The notes beneath the pieces are model-generated. The model worked only from the letters and a program-made list of their open reading frames with translations. It made no database searches and was not told where the DNA came from. From positions 1,736,001 to 1,800,000 of the forward strand of contig NZ_CP012479.1 in the NCBI RefSeq assembly GCF_001281315.1: a DNA stretch of 64,000 nt, read 5' to 3'. Shown here in pieces: positions 60,831 through 64,000 of the stretch; position 1 is the stretch's first letter; every line of letters starts with the position of its first letter. Source of the DNA: Arthrobacter sp. ERGS1:01 (GTDB lineage: Bacteria > Actinomycetota > Actinomycetes > Actinomycetales > Micrococcaceae). Both the position numbers and the translations under genes were made by a program.

Positions 60831-61535
60831 ATGACGCAAGGAACATCCAGCCGCCGCGCATCAGCGGGCACACCGTCCGGACGGGGCCGCCTCGACCGCG
60901 ACACCATCATCGCCGCCGGGCTCAAGCTCGCCGCCAACGCCGGCTCATCGTCCATTTCCGTGCGAGAACTCGGCACCCTGCTCGACGCCGATCCGACGGC
61001 GATCTATCGCCACTTCCGCAACAAGGAGCACCTCATGCGGGAGCTTCTGGATGAACTCATCGGCCGCAGCGTCTCTGCCGTCACCGCGGATCCCTCCGAT
61101 TGGCGTGCGGGGCTTACCCAGCTGGCAACCACCACCTTGGACCTGTTCGCCCAGTATCCGGCGATCGGCGTCGAAGCCATCGTGTTGACCACCCACGGAC
61201 CAGGTGAACTGGACGCTGTCGAGTTCATGCTCGATGCGCTTTCCCGCGCCGGGCTCACCGGCGACGACCTGGTGCGCCATTATGCACTGATGGCCTCGCA
61301 CGTACTCTCGAGTGCGGCCGGAATTGCGCGTGATCGCAGCCAGCGAGGAGTTCGGGCCGACGAACCCAGCCCCTGGTTCGAGGGCCCGCTCCATGCCGAC
61401 CCCCGCAAGTACCCGCATATTTCCGCCGTGAGCACCCAGCTCACCGAACTGGAGGATCGGGAACTTTTCCTGCTCGGCGTCTCCGCGATTATCCAATCGG
61501 CAGAACGTACGGCCAGCCTCTCGCATTCAGCCTGA
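60831..61535 (+). CDS. TetR/AcrR family regulator
   Basis: A protein of 234 residues. Helix-turn-helix: LDRDTIIAAGLKLAANAGSS, ISVRELGTLLDADPTAIYRHFRNK (in blocks), LMRELLDELI. A C-terminal ligand domain of about 160 residues follows (GELDAVEFMLDALSRAGLTG). It should repress the divergent amidohydrolase/ABC operon and be relieved by the transported compound. The ATG at 60831 has CACAAT 6 bases upstream and no ribosome site. A TTG at 60801 is a weaker alternative. Confidence 0.9.
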   Translation: MTQGTSSRRASAGTPSGRGRLDRDTIIAAGLKLAANAGSSSISVRELGTLLDADPTAIYRHFRNKEHLMRELLDELIGRSVSAVTADPSDWRAGLTQLATTTLDLFAQYPAIGVEAIVLTTHGPGELDAVEFMLDALSRAGLTGDDLVRHYALMASHVLSSAAGIARDRSQRGVRADEPSPWFEGPLHADPRKYPHISAVSTQLTELEDRELFLLGVSAIIQSAERTASLSHSA

Positions 61536-61859
61536 CGATGCCGTGGCGGGCCGCGCGCCCCCGGCCACCTCGCCGGAACCGCCAAGGCATGGGACCCCTC
61601 ACGCCACGTCTCACCCGGTACGGCGAAACGGTGTCACTCAACGTTGCTTCCGTCGCGGAGGCCGTCGCGCGCTTCACGCTGCCCAAACTTACCTATGCAT
61701 AGCAGCGGCCACCACAAACCCCGGGATCCCCACCAAGGGCCGCACCTAGAGCGTGGACAAGGTCAACGCCACCCAATTCGCACAGTAGCTCGCGTGTGGA
61801 AACCCGGCCAAAATCACCAAAGTCATCATGGTTGTCATCACCGTTGACTTAAGGAATCT
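61536..61859. other. Gap with possible gene remnants
   Basis: 324 bases between the TetR and amidase genes. One + frame reads RLTRYGETVSLNVASVAEAV then ARFTLPKLTYA and stops; another has ATTNPGIPTKGRT, a stop, SVDKVNATQFAQ, a stop and NPAKITKVIMVV. These look like pieces of a decayed gene, but I cannot name it. AAGGA before GTG 61860 might serve the amidase. Confidence 0.4.
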
Positions 61860-61961
61860 GTGAGCCTAGTCTCATTGCAGCGGCTGGTCTCGGTCGCCGC
61901 CGAGACCGCGCGCACGTGCCGCGTTGGCATATCCGGCCCACCTCCCGATTGGATCCCGTCC

Positions 61962-63395
61962 ATGGAACTGCACCATCTCACGGCAGCCACGGCCCGTGAA
62001 CTTTTTACCTCGCGAGAGCTGTCCCCCGTCGAACTGCTCGACGCCGTTGTTGCGCGAACCGCCCTCGTGGAACCTGGTGTGAACGCACTGAGCGAACAAA
62101 TGCTCGACGAGGCCTACGGCGCAGCCCTGATTTCCGAGGCGAGGTTCGCCACCTCGGACCGGGTGCAGCGACCGCTCGAGGGCATACCGCTGCTGCTCAA
62201 GGAGGAACAGCCCATTGCCGGCCGGACCAGCGAGGAGGGCTCGCTGACCGAACAGGGAACCATTGCCGATACCAGCCATCCGATCGTTGAGCGGATCTAC
62301 GCCGCAGGAGCCGTGGTCCACGGGCGCACCACCACCCCGGAATTCTGCTGCGCGCCCTACACCCACAGCAAATTGTGGGGCGTCACCCGCAATCCCTGGA
62401 ACCTTGACCTCACCCCGGGAGGCTCCTCCGGCGGTTCGGGGGCCGCGCTGGCAGCGGGGGAAACCCTCCTGGCCACGGGCTCGGACATCGGCGGATCCAT
62501 CCGCATCCCGTCCTCCTTCTGCGGCCTTGTCGGCTTCAAACCGCCCTTTGGCCGGGTGCCCGGCATGGCGCCCTTCAACCAGGACACCTACTGCGCCGAC
62601 GGCCCCATGGGCCGCAGCGTGGCCGACGTCGCCCTGTTGCAAAACGTGATCGCGGGACCCCATTCATCGGACCAGGCGTCACTGCGCCCCGCCTATGTAC
62701 TCTCCACCCCCAACGCCGCTGCCGCCGTCGGTATGCGGGTTGCCCTGTGCATGAACCTCGGCGACTACACGGTGGACCCTGCCATTGAGGCAAACACCCG
62801 GATCGCGGCGGAAGCGTTGCGCAGCGCCGGCGTCATTGTCGAAGAGGTCGACCTGCCCTGGACCCGCAAGCAAATCGTAGAGACCGCGTGGGCACATTTC
62901 GGTGGCATCATGGGACCGTTCATCACCGAGATCGCCGGTGCGAACAGTGACCTGCTGATGCCCTACACCCTCGACTTTGCCAGGCGCGCCGCACGGGCCG
63001 CGTCCTTCGCCGAGGGCCTGGTTGGAGAGGCCGCCCTTTACGAACCGCTGGGCACGCTCTTGGAGAACTATGACGCCCTGCTCTGCCCCACCCTCGCAAC
63101 CCAGGGCATGGCCGCCGACTTTGCGGACCCGGCGGGGCTCGTCGACGTCGGAGCCGAACAGGTGAATTGGATCGAGTCGGCGCTGACGGTCCCCTTCAAT
63201 GTGGTGGGCAGGGTCCCCGTGCTCGCCGTCCCGTCCGGAATCGCACCCAACGGGATTCCGACGGGCGTCCAAATCGTGGGCCGCAGCTATGACGATGCCA
63301 CCGTGTTCACGCTCGGGGAGGCGCTTGAGAAGACGCTCGGCCTGACCACCTCGGCCACCTGGTGGCCGAGCCTCGAGGCCGCGGTGAGCCGGTAG
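61962..63395 (+). CDS. Amidase (amidase signature family)
   Basis: A protein of 477 residues. Catalytic triad: Lys in LLLKEEQPIAG (near residue 80), Ser in GGSSGGSGAALAAG (about 152-156) and the nucleophile Ser in SDIGGSIRIPSSFCGLVGFKP, given here in two parts SDIGGSIRIP and SSFCGLVGFKP. It hydrolyses an amide to acid and ammonia in the cytosol. The ATG at 61962 (MELHHLTAATARELF) fits the family; the GTG at 61860 has a better ribosome site (AAGGA) and would add 34 residues. Near the amidohydrolase/ABC operon it may share the substrate path. Confidence 0.9.
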   Translation: MELHHLTAATARELFTSRELSPVELLDAVVARTALVEPGVNALSEQMLDEAYGAALISEARFATSDRVQRPLEGIPLLLKEEQPIAGRTSEEGSLTEQGTIADTSHPIVERIYAAGAVVHGRTTTPEFCCAPYTHSKLWGVTRNPWNLDLTPGGSSGGSGAALAAGETLLATGSDIGGSIRIPSSFCGLVGFKPPFGRVPGMAPFNQDTYCADGPMGRSVADVALLQNVIAGPHSSDQASLRPAYVLSTPNAAAAVGMRVALCMNLGDYTVDPAIEANTRIAAEALRSAGVIVEEVDLPWTRKQIVETAWAHFGGIMGPFITEIAGANSDLLMPYTLDFARRAARAASFAEGLVGEAALYEPLGTLLENYDALLCPTLATQGMAADFADPAGLVDVGAEQVNWIESALTVPFNVVGRVPVLAVPSGIAPNGIPTGVQIVGRSYDDATVFTLGEALEKTLGLTTSATWWPSLEAAVSR

Positions 63396-63416
63396 GGGCT
63401 TGGATTTCCCCGAACC

Positions 63417-63466
63417 AAGGGAGGTGGTTGCAGGCTCACCCGGAGCTTGTAACCACCTCCCTTTTT
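63417..63466 (+). terminator. Terminator of the amidase gene
   Basis: Arms AAGGGAGGTGGTT (63417-63429) and AACCACCTCCCTT (63451-63463) with the T run TTTTT (63462-63466). The 21-base loop can pair partly. It lies 22 bases after the amidase stop and faces a converging gene. Confidence 0.9.
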
Positions 63467-63483
63467 GCCGGCGTCGGGGGCGC

Positions 63484-64000
63484 TTAGGAATCGAATCCCA
63501 TGCCGATGGCGTCCATGGTCTTGAGCAGCAGGCCGCGTTCGCCTTCACGGCGGTCCGCCTGGGCAAGGGCGCCGGTCATGAGCTGGACCCCGATCCACGC
63601 TGCCGGTTCCGGCGGGAACGGCAATGGCTTCTTGCGGACCATTTCCAGTTCGGTGATTTCGGTTATCTTTCCGGAGAGCAGGTCCAGCATCACGCGTCCG
63701 CCGAAGCGGGAGGCCCCCACGCCCAGGCCGGTGAATCCTGCACAGTAGGCCACCTTGCCGTTGTAGGCGAGGTCAAAGAAGGAGAAGAACCGGCTGCAGG
63801 TGTCAATGGCCCCGCCCCACGCGTGGGAGAAGGCCAGTCCCTGAAGGTCCGGGAACGTGGCGAAGAAGTGCGCCGCCAGTTTTGTGTAGGTGCTCTCACG
63901 GTTGTAATGGTCGGGACTGACCTTGCCGCCAAAATGGTAGACGGCGTCATAACCGCCGTAGAGGATCCGCCAGCCGCCGTCTTTATCAATGATGGGCCGG
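63484..64000 (-). CDS. FAD-dependent oxidoreductase (DAO family), C-terminal part
   Basis: 172 codons of the C-terminal end are in the window; the start is beyond 64000. WRILYGGYDAVYHFGGKVSP, FATFPDLQGLAFSHAWGGAI, KVAYCAGFTGLGVGASRFGG and VMLDLLSGK are the closing blocks of D-amino-acid-oxidase-like flavoenzymes, including the second FAD contact GFTGLGV. Such enzymes oxidise amines or amino acids with release of H2O2 or transfer of electrons. It converges with the amidase gene. Confidence 0.88.
   Translation of the reverse strand, partial: RPIIDKDGGWRILYGGYDAVYHFGGKVSPDHYNRESTYTKLAAHFFATFPDLQGLAFSHAWGGAIDTCSRFFSFFDLAYNGKVAYCAGFTGLGVGASRFGGRVMLDLLSGKITEITELEMVRKKPLPFPPEPAAWIGVQLMTGALAQADRREGERGLLLKTMDAIGMGFDS

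Noticed and set aside
1..64000. CRISPR arrays, transposases, integrases or prophage genes
   Set aside because: None seen. The only repeats are short arrays at 4176 and 11818 and the coding repeat in the SPFH gene.

Overview
The window comes from the chromosome of a high-GC actinobacterium, most likely an Arthrobacter-like member of the Micrococcaceae. It carries a complete Pup-proteasome locus, mycothiol ligase, a PafB-PafC protein fused in one chain as in Arthrobacter, RbpA, and many genes whose -10 box sits 6-7 bases before the start codon. The proteasome gene order (trmI, arc, dop, pup, prcB, prcA, pafA, FKBP genes, pafBC, tatA, tatC, helY) follows the mycobacterial order.

Layout. 1-1530: an ECF sigma/anti-sigma pair and a divergent DUF2231 membrane gene; both promoters have the same TGAACC-N16-CGTRTK form. 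1546-8315: a membrane alpha/beta hydrolase, a PhzF-like isomerase, and an MmyB-type regulator divergent from an MFS/cupin/aldo-keto reductase/CMD operon. 8419-11811: tRNA-Leu(GAG), an M20 peptidase, an acyl-CoA dehydrogenase and small conserved genes. 11859-18060: aldo/keto reductase, uppP, mshC, a PAC2 protein, a HAD phosphatase and a site-2 protease. 18149-34188: the proteasome/Tat/HelY block, almost all on the + strand. 34246-43791: amidohydrolase, a probable unassigned structured RNA, polyprenol-phosphate mannosyltransferase, rbpA (with a SigH/SigR-type promoter), SPFH and NfeD genes, a MocR/YczE pair, an RlmA-like methyltransferase, peptide deformylase and a GNAT gene. 43885-46867: a sedolisin-like peptidase, a hydrolase and a second GNAT gene.

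At 46967-46994 there is an excellent match to the XerC/XerD recombination site dif. The heptamer GGGGGAG supports this. I found 18 copies on the + strand and none on the - strand left of the site, and 0 on + and 7 on - to its right. The window therefore appears to span the replication terminus, with forks meeting near 47 kb. The proteasome operon and the dipeptide ABC operon are then both co-directional with replication.

Right of dif the region is more accessory. It has a copper-related set (membrane protein, YcnI, CopC), an HxlR regulator with palindromic operators beside a broken NAD(P)-binding oxidoreductase gene, a DUF6226-like gene, a DHFR-like reductase and a hexapeptide acetyltransferase. 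After these come a TetR-controlled amidohydrolase/dipeptide ABC operon, an amidase and the end of a FAD oxidoreductase. In the ABC operon one missing base appears to destroy the stop codon of the solute-binding protein gene and creates a false 884-residue fusion with the DppB permease. All positions and motifs were read by eye; no database search was run.
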